Origin: Cobetia sp. L2A1
GTDB taxonomy: Bacteria > Pseudomonadota > Gammaproteobacteria > Pseudomonadales > Halomonadaceae
Direction: 5' to 3'
Assembly: GCF_009796845.1 (NCBI RefSeq)
Contig: NZ_CP047025.1
Coordinates: 3,348,001 to 3,412,000 of the forward strand
Length of the DNA: 64,000 nucleotides
Below the pieces are notes generated by a model. It was given only the letters and a program-made list of their open reading frames with translations. It did no database searches and was not told the DNA's origin. Made by a program: the position numbers and the translations under genes. This document shows positions 18,418 to 27,536 of the stretch, in pieces (within the stretch, counting starts at the first letter, position 1; every line of letters starts with the position of its first letter).

Positions 18418-19299
18418 GTGACACACTGGTGGCAACAGCTTTGGCGATCGCCTCATCATCACCAAAGCCGCCCCACGGCACCATCACCATCCTCCTCACA
18501 GGCTGAGGGGGATGGCCTGTGGCAGGCCGTGATGCAACGTCTGCCTATTCTCGAGGGGGTGGATGCGCCATCGCTGGCCCGTCTTGAGCGGCGTGCACGT
18601 CATCAACTGCATGACTGGAGATTGACCAGCGCCGAGCCCCTCGAGAACATCGAGGCGTTGGCGCTGGCCACACAGGCCATGCTGTTGCTCAACGGCTGGC
18701 CACAAGCCGAGCGCTGGCAGGATGCTGGCGCTCGCGTGCATGAGGTCATGCTGCCGGAACATGCCATCACCCGTGAGGTGGAAGACGTCGATGAAGCCGG
18801 GGTGGTGCATGTCTTCGAGAGCACCCGTGCTGGTGAGACCTGGTATCAGGGGCCGGTGGTGGTCACGCAGGAAGACCTCTCTGCCAGCGGCGACTGGAGT
18901 GGCTTCAATGTGGTGATCCACGAATTTGCGCACAAGCTCGACATGGCCAATGCCACCGATGCCGATGGCTTCCCGCCGCTACCCGTGCACATCAGTGCCG
19001 ATGAATGGTTTACCACCTTTACCGCTGTCTGGGACGACCTGACGGCGCGCCTCTCGCGTGGCGAAACCACGCCCATCAACGACTACGCTGCCAGCCATCC
19101 CGCCGAATGCTTTGCCGTGTGCTGCGAGTATTTCTTCACGGCACCACGCACACTCAATGATGCCTATCCCGAGCTGTATCAGTTGCTGGAACGCTTCTTT
19201 TGCCAGTCACCACTCAAGCATTGTCCCGCGTCAGCCCAGGCACGCCCTCGGCTTCACTCTGGCGCTCTTACGCAGTCTCAATCTGAACAACCAACGTAA
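18418..19299 (+). CDS. mtfA: MtfA-family zinc peptidase (M90)
   Basis: A 293-residue member of the MtfA (DUF980) family. The zinc motif HEFAHKLD is followed by the distal metal-ligand region PAECFAVCCEYFF. E. coli MtfA binds and inactivates the glucose repressor Mlc and has aminopeptidase activity. The N terminus carries a low-complexity His/Pro/Ser stretch. It starts at GTG 18418 with AGGAG seven bases upstream, inside the end of the preceding gene, so it is translationally coupled to the GNAT-nitrilase gene. No mlc or ptsG lies nearby. Confidence 0.9.
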   Translation: MTHWWQQLWRSPHHHQSRPTAPSPSSSQAEGDGLWQAVMQRLPILEGVDAPSLARLERRARHQLHDWRLTSAEPLENIEALALATQAMLLLNGWPQAERWQDAGARVHEVMLPEHAITREVEDVDEAGVVHVFESTRAGETWYQGPVVVTQEDLSASGDWSGFNVVIHEFAHKLDMANATDADGFPPLPVHISADEWFTTFTAVWDDLTARLSRGETTPINDYAASHPAECFAVCCEYFFTAPRTLNDAYPELYQLLERFFCQSPLKHCPASAQARPRLHSGALTQSQSEQPT

Positions 19300-19336
19300 C
19301 CTCGCCACACTATCCAGATCATGCATTCTACGGCGT

Positions 19337-20272
19337 CTACGCTGACGGCAAGCATTGTGCCGAAAGCAGAAAATCCCACAGCCGTTGCGCTGTCGGCCGT
19401 AACGGATGCGAGCGCGCACGTACCAGCCAAAAGTGTTGCTCGGCAGGTACCGCCAATGGGAAGACCTGCTGCAGCCCACGGTTGCCCGAGGCACACCAGA
19501 GCGCGAACAAGCCATCATGTACCAGCGCCACTCCCATCCCCAACCGCGCCATTTCCAGCGTCATCACCTGGGTATCACAGGTAATGGTGCGCGTTGCGTG
19601 CTCCAGCGCCAGCTGGTCTGCCGACATCAACCACCGCCGCCAACCCACGGCAAATCCCGCTGCGTGCAGCAAGGTGGTACCAGACAGGTCTGCCGGCGTG
19701 TGAAGGCGGCTGGCAAGTGTCGGCGCGGCCACTGCAATCATGCATTCCTCAGTGTTGCCGACCTGAATGGCCTCGGCCTCTGGCCAATCGCCCTGCCCAT
19801 AGCGTAATTCGATATCGACATCAGCATCATCGAAGTCGCTCTGCCAATAGGCGCTGACCAGCCGCAATGCGATATCGGGCTCTGCCTGATGGAAGATCGC
19901 CAGTCTCGGCAGTAGCCATGCCTGCTGCCCCATCGGCGTGGCACGCAAGCTGACGGGGGCTGCCCGCGAAGGCCCAAAGACCTCAAGCGTACCCTCATGC
20001 AGACGCTGAAAACCGCTCTGCAGAGCAGGCAGCCAAGCTTGGCCAGCAGGTGTCAGGCTCAAGCTGCGTGCATGACGCACAAACAACGGCTGACCGAGGC
20101 GGTCCTCCAGCTGGCGAATACGCTGACTGATCGCGGACTGGGTGATGTTGAGCTCCTCTCCCGCGAGAGTGAAGCTCAAATGACGCGCAGCTGTCTCGAA
20201 AGCCTGTATCCATGCCAGCGGCGGTAGCGGCTTGGGCATGGCAGTAGATAGAGCATCCATGGTGTGCTTCAC
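19337..20272 (-). CDS. LysR-family regulator (GcvA-like)
   Basis: About 311 residues. The N-terminal winged helix has FETAARHLSFTLAGEELNITQ and AISQRIRQLEDRLG, the pattern of GcvA-type LysR proteins, followed by a LysR substrate domain. GTG 20272 has GAGGA seven bases upstream; ATG 20260 or 20239 are also possible, as the conserved part begins only near 20225. It is divergent from the gamma-butyrobetaine dioxygenase gene, so it probably regulates it, perhaps in response to carnitine or betaine (inference). Confidence 0.85.
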   Translation of the reverse strand: MKHTMDALSTAMPKPLPPLAWIQAFETAARHLSFTLAGEELNITQSAISQRIRQLEDRLGQPLFVRHARSLSLTPAGQAWLPALQSGFQRLHEGTLEVFGPSRAAPVSLRATPMGQQAWLLPRLAIFHQAEPDIALRLVSAYWQSDFDDADVDIELRYGQGDWPEAEAIQVGNTEECMIAVAAPTLASRLHTPADLSGTTLLHAAGFAVGWRRWLMSADQLALEHATRTITCDTQVMTLEMARLGMGVALVHDGLFALWCASGNRGLQQVFPLAVPAEQHFWLVRARSHPLRPTAQRLWDFLLSAQCLPSA

Positions 20273-20486
20273 AGCAGGTTCCTCACGACACTCTGAATGA
20301 TGCGGTTCACAAAGCAGCTCACAAAACACCTCACGTCAGATTTTCCATGGACTCACGCCCACACACATTAGCGCAGCTTGGTCATGAGCGTCATATTCCG
20401 CGTTGGTCAGTGCCAACGATGTGCAGGAGAATGGCCTCGTTTCACCTCCAGTCAACCGGAGGTTCATCGGTACAAGGACTGCATTC

Positions 20487-21692
20487 ATGAATGAGCTCGC
20501 GACGCCCACCACCGACATTCTCTCCCGCACTCAGTGGGCCATGAAGGAATATCAGCCGCATCACACCGGTACACCGCTGATACAGGGAGAATATGACGCG
20601 TCGCTGGCCACACTTGTCTGGGCAAGCGGCGAACAGGCCAGCTTTCCTCTAATCTGGCTGCGCGATCACTGTGCCTGTGATGGCTGCCGCCATCCTCAGA
20701 CGTTTGAACGCACCTTCATGCTGCTCGACGATGCTGCCCTGACCGTGCAGCAGCTGTCTCTCGAGTCAGGGAATCTCATGATTGAGTGGAGCGACAGCCA
20801 CCTCAGTCACTTCGATGCCGGCTGGCTGCATCAACGCCGTCCGAGTGATTCACTGCCAGAGACACCGGTGCCTGAAAGTCAGGCATGGCAACTGTCGCAC
20901 CAAGCGCATGTCACCACGTTCAGTGACTACATGGCGGGAGGGAAAGCGCGTCTTGTCTGGCTGGAAGCCTTGTGTCGTGATGGCGTTGCCGTGCTGGATG
21001 AAGGCCCTTTCGAAGGGGGTGAGATTGATAAGATCGCCGCAACCATCGGGCCCATTCGCCCGACCAACTTTGGTGGTCGCTTCGAGGTCTATTCCAAAAA
21101 GGCGCCCAATAACGCGGCCTACACCCCGATCGCGCTTGAGCTGCATACCGATTTACCCAACTGGCATCAGCCGCCGGACATCCAGATGCTCTACTGCCTG
21201 GCCAATGATGCCGACGGTGGAGAATCGCTCTTTGGCGACGGCATGGCAGTTGCTGAGGAACTGCGTCAGCGCGATCCGCCGGCATTCCAATTGCTGGCCG
21301 AGACAGCTGTCGACTTCCGCTTCGCCGACGAGACGACGGATCTGGTCGCGCGCGAACCGGTGATTCATCTGGATGCCAATAGCAAGGTGATTGAGGTGCG
21401 CTTCAATAACTGGATTCGTGACAGCCTACGCCTGCCACTGGAACAGATGCAGGCCTGGTACGCTGCCTATCGTCAGTTCTGGAGCATCCTGCGGGAACCG
21501 GCCTTCCGTATTCATCTCAAGCTCAAGGCCGGCCAGATGGTGGCTTTCGACAACCGTCGCGTAATGCATGGGCGTAATTCCTTCGACCCCACTACCGGTC
21601 ATCGTCACCTGCAGGGCTGCTACGTGGATTACGACATGGTCGAATCTGCACTGCGTGTCACGGCGCGCGAGCTGACAGGCAGCGGCGCCTGA
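20487..21692 (+). CDS. Gamma-butyrobetaine dioxygenase-like 2-oxoglutarate/Fe(II) enzyme
   Basis: A 401-residue enzyme expected to hydroxylate gamma-butyrobetaine to L-carnitine. The N-terminal zinc domain has HCACDGCRH (Cys62, Cys64, Cys67, His69). The catalytic double-stranded helix gives LHTD (iron ligands His220, Asp222), MHGRN (His361) and an Arg for 2-oxoglutarate near GHRH. ATG 20487 is supported by AAGGA eight bases upstream; the longer reading from 20403 has none. The product is cytoplasmic. It could instead be a trimethyllysine dioxygenase-type relative, but the N-terminal zinc motif and gene context fit butyrobetaine. A hairpin follows at 21727. Confidence 0.85.
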   Translation: MNELATPTTDILSRTQWAMKEYQPHHTGTPLIQGEYDASLATLVWASGEQASFPLIWLRDHCACDGCRHPQTFERTFMLLDDAALTVQQLSLESGNLMIEWSDSHLSHFDAGWLHQRRPSDSLPETPVPESQAWQLSHQAHVTTFSDYMAGGKARLVWLEALCRDGVAVLDEGPFEGGEIDKIAATIGPIRPTNFGGRFEVYSKKAPNNAAYTPIALELHTDLPNWHQPPDIQMLYCLANDADGGESLFGDGMAVAEELRQRDPPAFQLLAETAVDFRFADETTDLVAREPVIHLDANSKVIEVRFNNWIRDSLRLPLEQMQAWYAAYRQFWSILREPAFRIHLKLKAGQMVAFDNRRVMHGRNSFDPTTGHRHLQGCYVDYDMVESALRVTARELTGSGA

Positions 21693-21726
21693 GCAACACG
21701 GAAACTACCGCTGAATCAGCAAGCGT

Positions 21727-21757
21727 TGAACCACGGCCTACTCTGCGCCGTGGTTCA
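21727..21757 (+). terminator. Hairpin after the gamma-butyrobetaine dioxygenase gene
   Basis: TGAACCACGGC pairs with GCCGTGGTTCA (11 bp, 9-base loop). It lies 35 bp after the stop codon and before the diguanylate cyclase gene. The T-tract is weak. Confidence 0.65.
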
Positions 21758-21817
21758 TTCCAGCAGACCACGCAAGGCAATGGCATCCTGTTAGCTCGGC
21801 TATTCAGGGATCGCCTC

Positions 21818-22993
21818 ATGAACCCCATCACGCTTTGCTTTCTCGATACTTCTCTCGAGCGGCGCTATCGACGGCACCAGCTTGATGTCTCTCAGAAGCT
21901 CACCCGAGTCACCATTCCGCTGAGCTGTGTGCTGTTCGCATCCTACGCGTTGATCGAGATCAATCTGCAGGAACACTACGAAACCTTGCTGCAGCTGCGC
22001 ACCGCCATTCTGGTCAGTGTACTGGGACTGTTCCTTCTCTCACGCATCTCGCGCTTCAGACATCAGGTCAACGGCATTCTTTGCCTGGCGTCACTGTCGA
22101 CAGCGGCGGGTACGCTGATGATGTTCCATCTCGGACATGACAATGCCGGGGAACATCATGGCGATGATCAGGGCGGATTTCCGGTCTACTTCGTCAGCTT
22201 GCTGCTGCTGGTCTTCTGGACGTATACCCTGCTGGGGCTGCAGTTCATCTATGCCATGGCCTGCGGATTGTTGATCTGGCTGGGCTGCACCGCCAGCTGT
22301 GCCATTCTGCATAGTGGCTCCGGGGTATTGGTGGAGGCCAATGAAGCCTTCTTCATGATGTCCGTCAATCTCCTGAGCGGAATGAGTGCCTACGCTCGTG
22401 AGCGCCAGAGCCGCCAACTCTTCCTGCATGAATGCCACATCACCGGCGAGCGCGATGACCTGCGCGACCATGCGATGTGCGACTCCCTCACCGGCCTGCT
22501 CAATCGACGTGCCCTGCTGGAGCGACTCGATCAGATATTGGATATCAAGACGCAAGGTATCGTTCAGGCCGCTCTATTCATCGATCTTGATGGTTTCAAA
22601 CCCATCAATGACAGACACGGCCATCAGATTGGCGATCAGGTGCTAAGCATCATCGCGGAGCGACTGAGCAATACGCTTCGCGGTAACGATATTGTCGGAC
22701 GCCTTGGCGGCGATGAGTTTCTGGTCCTGATCAGTCGTGAAGGCGATGGCCGCAAAGGGCCCGAACAACTTGCTCATCGTCTGGTAGATGCCATCAGCCA
22801 TCCCATTCATCTGGCGCTCGATGAGGAGCCACTGATCATCGGTGTCAGTGCCAGTGTGGGTATCAGTCTGTTCCCCTTCTCGGGGGCCACGCCAGAAACC
22901 GTCATCGCGCGGGCAGATAGCGCCATGTACGAAGCCAAGAAACGCGGGCGCGGCAGGGTAGTCACCGGCAATCCTCTCAAGCTCGTGCTGTAG
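21818..22993 (+). CDS. Membrane diguanylate cyclase (GGDEF)
   Basis: A 391-residue protein. About five or six hydrophobic helices fill residues 33-190, with a His/Asp-rich loop (DNAGEHHGDDQGG) between two of them, which might bind a metal. The C-terminal GGDEF domain has the intact active-site motif GGDEF at 297-301 and an RGND inhibitory I-site at 288-291, five residues before it. It should make c-di-GMP and be product-inhibited. It lies between carnitine and arginine genes, alone on its strand after a terminator. Its c-di-GMP could act on the LapD receptor encoded about 32 kb away, but nothing here proves that link. Confidence 0.9.
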   Translation: MNPITLCFLDTSLERRYRRHQLDVSQKLTRVTIPLSCVLFASYALIEINLQEHYETLLQLRTAILVSVLGLFLLSRISRFRHQVNGILCLASLSTAAGTLMMFHLGHDNAGEHHGDDQGGFPVYFVSLLLLVFWTYTLLGLQFIYAMACGLLIWLGCTASCAILHSGSGVLVEANEAFFMMSVNLLSGMSAYARERQSRQLFLHECHITGERDDLRDHAMCDSLTGLLNRRALLERLDQILDIKTQGIVQAALFIDLDGFKPINDRHGHQIGDQVLSIIAERLSNTLRGNDIVGRLGGDEFLVLISREGDGRKGPEQLAHRLVDAISHPIHLALDEEPLIIGVSASVGISLFPFSGATPETVIARADSAMYEAKKRGRGRVVTGNPLKLVL

Positions 22994-23272
22994 AGAGGTG
23001 CGACTGTGCTTCGATTGATGGCAACGAGACAAGCACCTCTCAGACCAACGGCTAGAGGGCCCTGCAGGGCTTACATGGTGCGGACAGCCGCTTTCATCCA
23101 ACCGACCTCAAGACTTGCCACGCGCGCGACACTCGCCAATGGTGGGCTGACAATATGTCAAGGTGCACCACACTGATGGTGACACCTTATTGCTGTCATC
23201 CGCTCTGCTGTCGCGCCACCTTTTCTTGTGGTTGGTCGATGAGTCAAGCGGGCTTAGAGAGGACCTTACGTC

Positions 23273-24094
23273 ATGGATATCCAGCAATTCTTCGCCGCCC
23301 TATGGGACGACTACGTCGCCATGACACCGCAGGCACAGAAGATTCAAGATGCCTTTGTCGCCGATGGTGAAACCATCGTCAACGACCACGTGGCCTTCCG
23401 CACCTTTGATCGCGGACCGATCACCCTGGCAGCGCTGGAACCGCATCTGCTGGCCCTCGGCTATACCCGCTTTGCCCCCTATGACTTCACTGAGAAGAAA
23501 TTGCGCGCCTTTGGCTATCTGCCACCTTCGGCGAACCTGCCGCGCGTCTTCCTCTCCGAGCTGAAATGCGACGAGCTGTCGCTACCCGCCCAGTCAATCA
23601 TCGATGAACTCGTCAGTCAGATCCCACCCAGCGCTACCCTTGAGCCTTCCGTACTGTGGGCAGGCCGACTGTGGCAGGCACCGACCTTCGCGCAATATCA
23701 GCGCCTGATGGAAGAGAGCGAATACGCCGCCTGGCTATCGATCATCGGCTTGCGCGCCAATCACTTCACCATCAGCGTCAATGCGCTCACGACCCACGAC
23801 ACGCTCGACAAGGTACTTGCACGCGTCGAAGTGCTTGGCTTGAGCATCAATCCCGCGGGAGGCCGTATCAAAGGCTCACCCGAAGTATTGCTGGAACAGG
23901 CCTCCACATTGGCCGACCGTCAGTCCTTCACCTTTGCCGGCGGCGAGCAGCATGAGATTTCCACCTGCTACTACGAATTTGCGCGCCGCTACGTTGATGG
24001 CGACGGCCAGCTGTATCAAGGCTTCGTGGCGGCCAGCGCTGACAAGATATTCGAGTCCACCAACACCACCCCTCGGGAGAACGCCCCCTCGTGA
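23273..24094 (+). CDS. DUF1338 protein (HglS-like non-heme iron dioxygenase family)
   Basis: A 273-residue cytoplasmic protein. The metal triad of the DUF1338/HglS fold is visible as VNDHVAFRTFD (His39), LRANHFTISVN (His164) and YYEFARRY (Glu235). HglS converts 2-oxoadipate to 2-hydroxyglutarate in lysine breakdown; this shorter form has an unproved substrate. Its stop codon overlaps the GTG start of astE (GTGA), so it is translationally coupled to succinylglutamate desuccinylase, which points to the arginine/glutamate pathway. The ATG at 23273 follows AGAGAGGAC, a plausible ribosome binding site. Confidence 0.85.
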   Translation: MDIQQFFAALWDDYVAMTPQAQKIQDAFVADGETIVNDHVAFRTFDRGPITLAALEPHLLALGYTRFAPYDFTEKKLRAFGYLPPSANLPRVFLSELKCDELSLPAQSIIDELVSQIPPSATLEPSVLWAGRLWQAPTFAQYQRLMEESEYAAWLSIIGLRANHFTISVNALTTHDTLDKVLARVEVLGLSINPAGGRIKGSPEVLLEQASTLADRQSFTFAGGEQHEISTCYYEFARRYVDGDGQLYQGFVAASADKIFESTNTTPRENAPS

Positions 24095-25149
24095 TTGCCG
24101 ACTGGCTTGACCTGACACTTGAAGGCCACGCCAGCGCGCGAGGCATGGGACGCATCCCCAGCGGGCGCTACGAGATCGTGGCACCCGGCGTGCTCGAGAT
24201 CTATCCGGACCACAGCGGTCCGCGCGCGCACCCCGTGGTGATCTCCGCGGGTATTCACGGTAATGAGACTGCGCCCATCGAGCTGCTGGGCGAGTTGGTC
24301 GCAGGCCTTGAGAGCGGTCGTCTGATGGCCGGCGCACCCCTGCTGCTGATTCTCGGTAATCTGCCGGCAATTCGCAGTGGCGAGCGCTTTACCACCACCA
24401 ATCTCAATCGATTGTTCAGGCGTGCAGACGCTGACGGTAATGCGGCGCACAGTGACTGCCCAGCAGACGATGAGCCAGCACGTGCCCGCCAGCTGATGGC
24501 AGCCGTCGACACCTTCTATGCGCGCTTTCCGCCGACGGAGAGCACTCGTCGACTGCACTACGACATGCATACCGCCATCCGCGGTAGCCTCTATCCCCGC
24601 TTTGCGGTGGTACCGTACAGTGAAGGCGCAGCCATCAGCTCTACCCAGTGGTCACATCTCAGTGCCGCTGGGCTGCAGGCTGTACTGCATCAACATCAAC
24701 ACAGCTGGACCTTTTCGCATTACTCGCGCCATTACCATGATGCCGATGCCTTCACGCTCGAGCTGGGGCAGGTACACCCTTTCGGCGAGAATGACATGGT
24801 GGCACTAGCCCCAATGTCTCAGCTGCTGGCGGCACTGGCGATGGGCATCGAAGCACCGCATGCAGCACCGGAGAGAATGGCCTACTTCAAGGTTGAGATA
24901 GAGCTGATGCGGCGCTCTACCGACTTTCGCCTGTGCTTCAATGACGACGTCGCCAACTTCACCACCTTCACACCAGGCACAGTGGTAGCTGAAGATGGTG
25001 AAGCAGGCCCATGCACGGTCGGCGATACGCCGCTCAGCGTGGTCTTCCCCAATGCACGGGTCGAGATCGGCGCACGTGCCGCGCTACTGCTGGCCGCTTG
25101 CGAGCCGCCACAGCTTGCGCTCGCATCAGATCGCACCTCCTTTGAATGA
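24091..25149 (+). CDS. astE: AstE, succinylglutamate desuccinylase
   Basis: A 352-residue zinc enzyme of the M14/aspartoacylase family that releases succinate from N-succinylglutamate, giving glutamate, the last AST pathway step. Zinc ligands are in GIHGNETAPIE and LHYDMHTAI; the substrate-binding loop TTTNLNRLF is present. The start is GTG 24091, overlapping the preceding stop by four bases. It lies about 19 kb from the other ast genes, yet directly before the arginine-type transporter. A perfect 14-bp hairpin follows. Confidence 0.93.
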   Translation: MIADWLDLTLEGHASARGMGRIPSGRYEIVAPGVLEIYPDHSGPRAHPVVISAGIHGNETAPIELLGELVAGLESGRLMAGAPLLLILGNLPAIRSGERFTTTNLNRLFRRADADGNAAHSDCPADDEPARARQLMAAVDTFYARFPPTESTRRLHYDMHTAIRGSLYPRFAVVPYSEGAAISSTQWSHLSAAGLQAVLHQHQHSWTFSHYSRHYHDADAFTLELGQVHPFGENDMVALAPMSQLLAALAMGIEAPHAAPERMAYFKVEIELMRRSTDFRLCFNDDVANFTTFTPGTVVAEDGEAGPCTVGDTPLSVVFPNARVEIGARAALLLAACEPPQLALASDRTSFE

Positions 25150-25152
25150 TCA

Positions 25153-25187
25153 CGACACCGCCGCGTACTGCTCACGCGGCGGTGTCG
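25153..25187. terminator. Hairpin after astE
   Basis: CGACACCGCCGCGT pairs perfectly with ACGCGGCGGTGTCG around a seven-base loop, starting four bases after the astE stop codon. There is no T-run behind it, so it may instead stabilise the mRNA. Confidence 0.65.
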
Positions 25188-25200
25188 CCATGCTCTGCCC

Positions 25201-25242
25201 CTGACTTATCTGCACTGACTTATCTGTACTGATTCATCTGCC
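25201..25242. repeat. Three tandem copies of a 14-bp unit
   Basis: CTGACTTATCTGCA, CTGACTTATCTGTA and CTGATTCATCTGCC follow each other without a gap; the first two differ at one base. They lie between astE and the transporter operon. The 9-mer TTATCTGCA also occurs in the repeat upstream of astC. Confidence 0.7.
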
Positions 25243-25642
25243 ACATCCCATAACGATAACAGGCAACTCTCATGACCCTTTCGATTATCCGCGAACCTCT
25301 CCCGCCCTCCTTCCTATCCATATCATTCCCCACTTGCCAGAGCGCCGTCAGCTGTCACTGCTCGTCACCTCAACCAAAGTTGTACTTGGAGACACTCGCC
25401 GACAGCAGTTAACCCTGCGGTGAGCTGGTAGAATCGGCCCCCTTTCCCCGACCGCGACCACTGGTGCCCGCTATGGCGGCATACGTCACGGATGGCCGAT
25501 ATTCCCCCGACGCCGCCTCGCGCCGCGTCGACCGCGAACAAGTACCTCTGAGTGATGCCCTGACACGGCAGACTCAAGGCGCAACGAGGCAACCACCACA
25601 CTATCGGTGGTGCGGGACTTGTGCATGGATCGGAGTGACAGC

Positions 25643-26443
25643 ATGACCCTGAATTCCCCCGCGACCGAGAGCACGAGCAGCGAGGTGCTGCCTCTTGAGG
25701 TCCGTAATATCACCAAGTCCTTCGGCACCAATCAGGTGCTCAAAGGCTTGTCGCTTGAAGCACGCAAGGGTGATGTCATTACCCTGATCGGCGCCTCTGG
25801 CTCCGGCAAGAGCACTTTTCTGCGCTGCATGAACCTGCTCGAGCAACCTGATGGCGGCGACATTCTCGTCCACGGCGAACAGATCGGTTTCAAGACTACC
25901 CGTCGAGGCCGCGAGCCCGCCGACTGGCGTCAGGTCGAGCGCATGCGTGCCCGCCTCTCGATGGTTTTCCAGAGCTTCAATCTATGGGCGCACATGACGC
26001 TTTTGGAAAATGTCATCGAGGCACCGGTCCATGTGCTGGGCAAGCCGAAGAAGGAAGCCATCGCGCACGCACGCAGTCTGCTTGATCGCGTCGGCCTGCT
26101 GGAACGTGCTGACTATTATCCTGCCCAGATGTCCGGCGGCCAGCAGCAACGCGGCGCAATCGCCCGTGCACTGGCGATGGAGCCGGAAGTGATGCTGTTC
26201 GATGAGCCAACCTCGGCGCTCGACCCGGAGCTGGTCGGTGATGTGCTCAAGGTCATGCGTGATCTAGCCGAGGAAGGCCGCACCATGGTGGTAGTGACAC
26301 ATGAAATGAGCTTCGCGCGCGATGTCTCGAGTCAGGTGATCTACCTGCATCAGGGGCTGGTTGAAGAATCCGGCAAGCCAGCCGACGTGCTGGAAAATCC
26401 GCAGTCTGATCGCCTCAAGCAGTTCCTGGCACCCAAATACTGA
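25643..26443 (+). CDS. aotP: Amino-acid ABC transporter ATPase (AotP/HisP/ArtP-like)
   Basis: A 266-residue ATPase of the polar amino acid uptake family. Walker [11 protein letters not shown]-loop [11 protein letters not shown], signature [15 protein letters not shown], Walker [15 protein letters not shown] and switch VVVTHEM are intact. ATG 25643 has GGAG upstream; two earlier in-frame starts are not supported. It leads the cluster aotP-aotJ-aotQ-aotM and is homologous to Pseudomonas AotP for arginine/ornithine. The nearby ast genes support arginine, though histidine or lysine transport cannot be excluded. Confidence 0.9.
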   Translation: MTLNSPATESTSSEVLPLEVRNITKSFGTNQVLKGLSLEARKGDVITLIGASGSGKSTFLRCMNLLEQPDGGDILVHGEQIGFKTTRRGREPADWRQVERMRARLSMVFQSFNLWAHMTLLENVIEAPVHVLGKPKKEAIAHARSLLDRVGLLERADYYPAQMSGGQQQRGAIARALAMEPEVMLFDEPTSALDPELVGDVLKVMRDLAEEGRTMVVVTHEMSFARDVSSQVIYLHQGLVEESGKPADVLENPQSDRLKQFLAPKY

Positions 26444-26569
26444 GCTACCCGGTCGATCAATCGGCGCTCTCTCTGGCACGGTGCTTCCGTGACCGGCACA
26501 AGATCCATCGCTACGAGCGCATCTGCCAACCGCAGGCCTCGGGGCGGACAAGACTCAGGAATGTCAGTG

Positions 26570-27394
26570 ATGAAAACGTTCGTAACACGCTCTTTGATGG
26601 GCATCACCCTCGGCCTATCGACTCTCGCCATGACTGCAACTCCCGTGCAGGCTGCCGATGTGCCCGACCCACTACGCCTTGGCATTGATATGCCCTATGC
26701 CCCCTTCGGCTACAAGCTGCCGAGTGGAGAGCTGACCGGCTTTGAGATAGAGCTGGGCAACGCCTTGTGCAAGCAGCTCGCCACTCACTGCGAATGGGTC
26801 GAGCAGGACTTTGACGGTATCGTCCCGGGCCTGTTGGCGCGCAAATACGACGTCATCATGTCAGCGCTGACCATCAACGAAGAACGCAAGCGTCAGGTAC
26901 TGTTCTCCGAGCCCTACTTCACGCCGCCGTCCGGCTGGTTCGTCAAGGCCGATAGTCCGCTGGCCAAGGTCACCGGCGCGCTCGACAGCGAAGTACTCAA
27001 GGGCACTGTCATCGGCGTGCAGCGCGGCAATCTACAGGATCACTACGTGACCGACGTCTATGGTCAGGTGGCAGAAGTGCGTCGCTACACCAAGCTGGAT
27101 GACCTGGTACTGGACATGGATAGCGGTCGCGTCGACATCGCTTTCCTCGACCAGCCGGTCGGTCAGGACACGCTGGTAAATGCCGATGACGGCGACTTCG
27201 TCAATGCCGGCACCGCCATCAGCGAACCGAAGAAATACTTCGGTGACGGCTTCGGCATCGCCATGAAGCAGCGTGATCGCGCTCTCAAGAAATCCATTGA
27301 TACGGCGCTGGAACAGCTAAAGGCCGACGGCACGCTCAAGCGCCTGAAGGTCAAGTACTTTGCAGCGGACAAGACCGCGACTACCAGCCAGTAA
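26570..27394 (+). CDS. aotJ: Periplasmic binding protein of the arginine-type ABC transporter (first copy)
   Basis: About 274 residues. It has a signal peptide (MKTFVTRSLMGITLGLSTLA...PVQAAD) and the SBP_bac_3 fold: LRLGIDMPYAPFGYKLPSGE, LTGFEIELGNALCKQL, CEWVEQDFDGIVPGL and FSEPYFTPPSGW. ATG 26570 is chosen with AGGA nine bases upstream; ATG 26561 is too close to the same AGGA. It resembles arginine/lysine/ornithine-binding proteins (AotJ, ArgT). A second, similar binding protein lies after the permeases. The mature part has cysteines in NALCKQLATHCEW that may form the disulfide known in such proteins. Confidence 0.9.
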   Translation: MKTFVTRSLMGITLGLSTLAMTATPVQAADVPDPLRLGIDMPYAPFGYKLPSGELTGFEIELGNALCKQLATHCEWVEQDFDGIVPGLLARKYDVIMSALTINEERKRQVLFSEPYFTPPSGWFVKADSPLAKVTGALDSEVLKGTVIGVQRGNLQDHYVTDVYGQVAEVRRYTKLDDLVLDMDSGRVDIAFLDQPVGQDTLVNADDGDFVNAGTAISEPKKYFGDGFGIAMKQRDRALKKSIDTALEQLKADGTLKRLKVKYFAADKTATTSQ

Positions 27395-27536
27395 GTCGTC
27401 AAGCGGTAGCGACATCGTTACCGCTTATGACCTGCTGAACATCTGACGGATAGCATTTGCGCTGATACTGCCTGCCGAAGCCCCTTTGTGGGCAATCGCA
27501 TGGCCTATCGTATCAGCGCTTCACGGGAGAATTCCC

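Larger units (their letters stand above)
25150..25642. other. Intergenic region between astE and aotP
   Basis: Apart from the hairpin and the 14-bp repeats listed separately, no gene is supported; several short open frames are random. The region probably holds the transporter promoter. Confidence 0.5.

Noticed and set aside
23191..23212. Two TGCTGTC copies, 15 bases apart, before the DUF1338-astE genes as an ArgR site
   Set aside because: The copies are short and the AA positions of the Pseudomonas consensus are not met; too weak to list.
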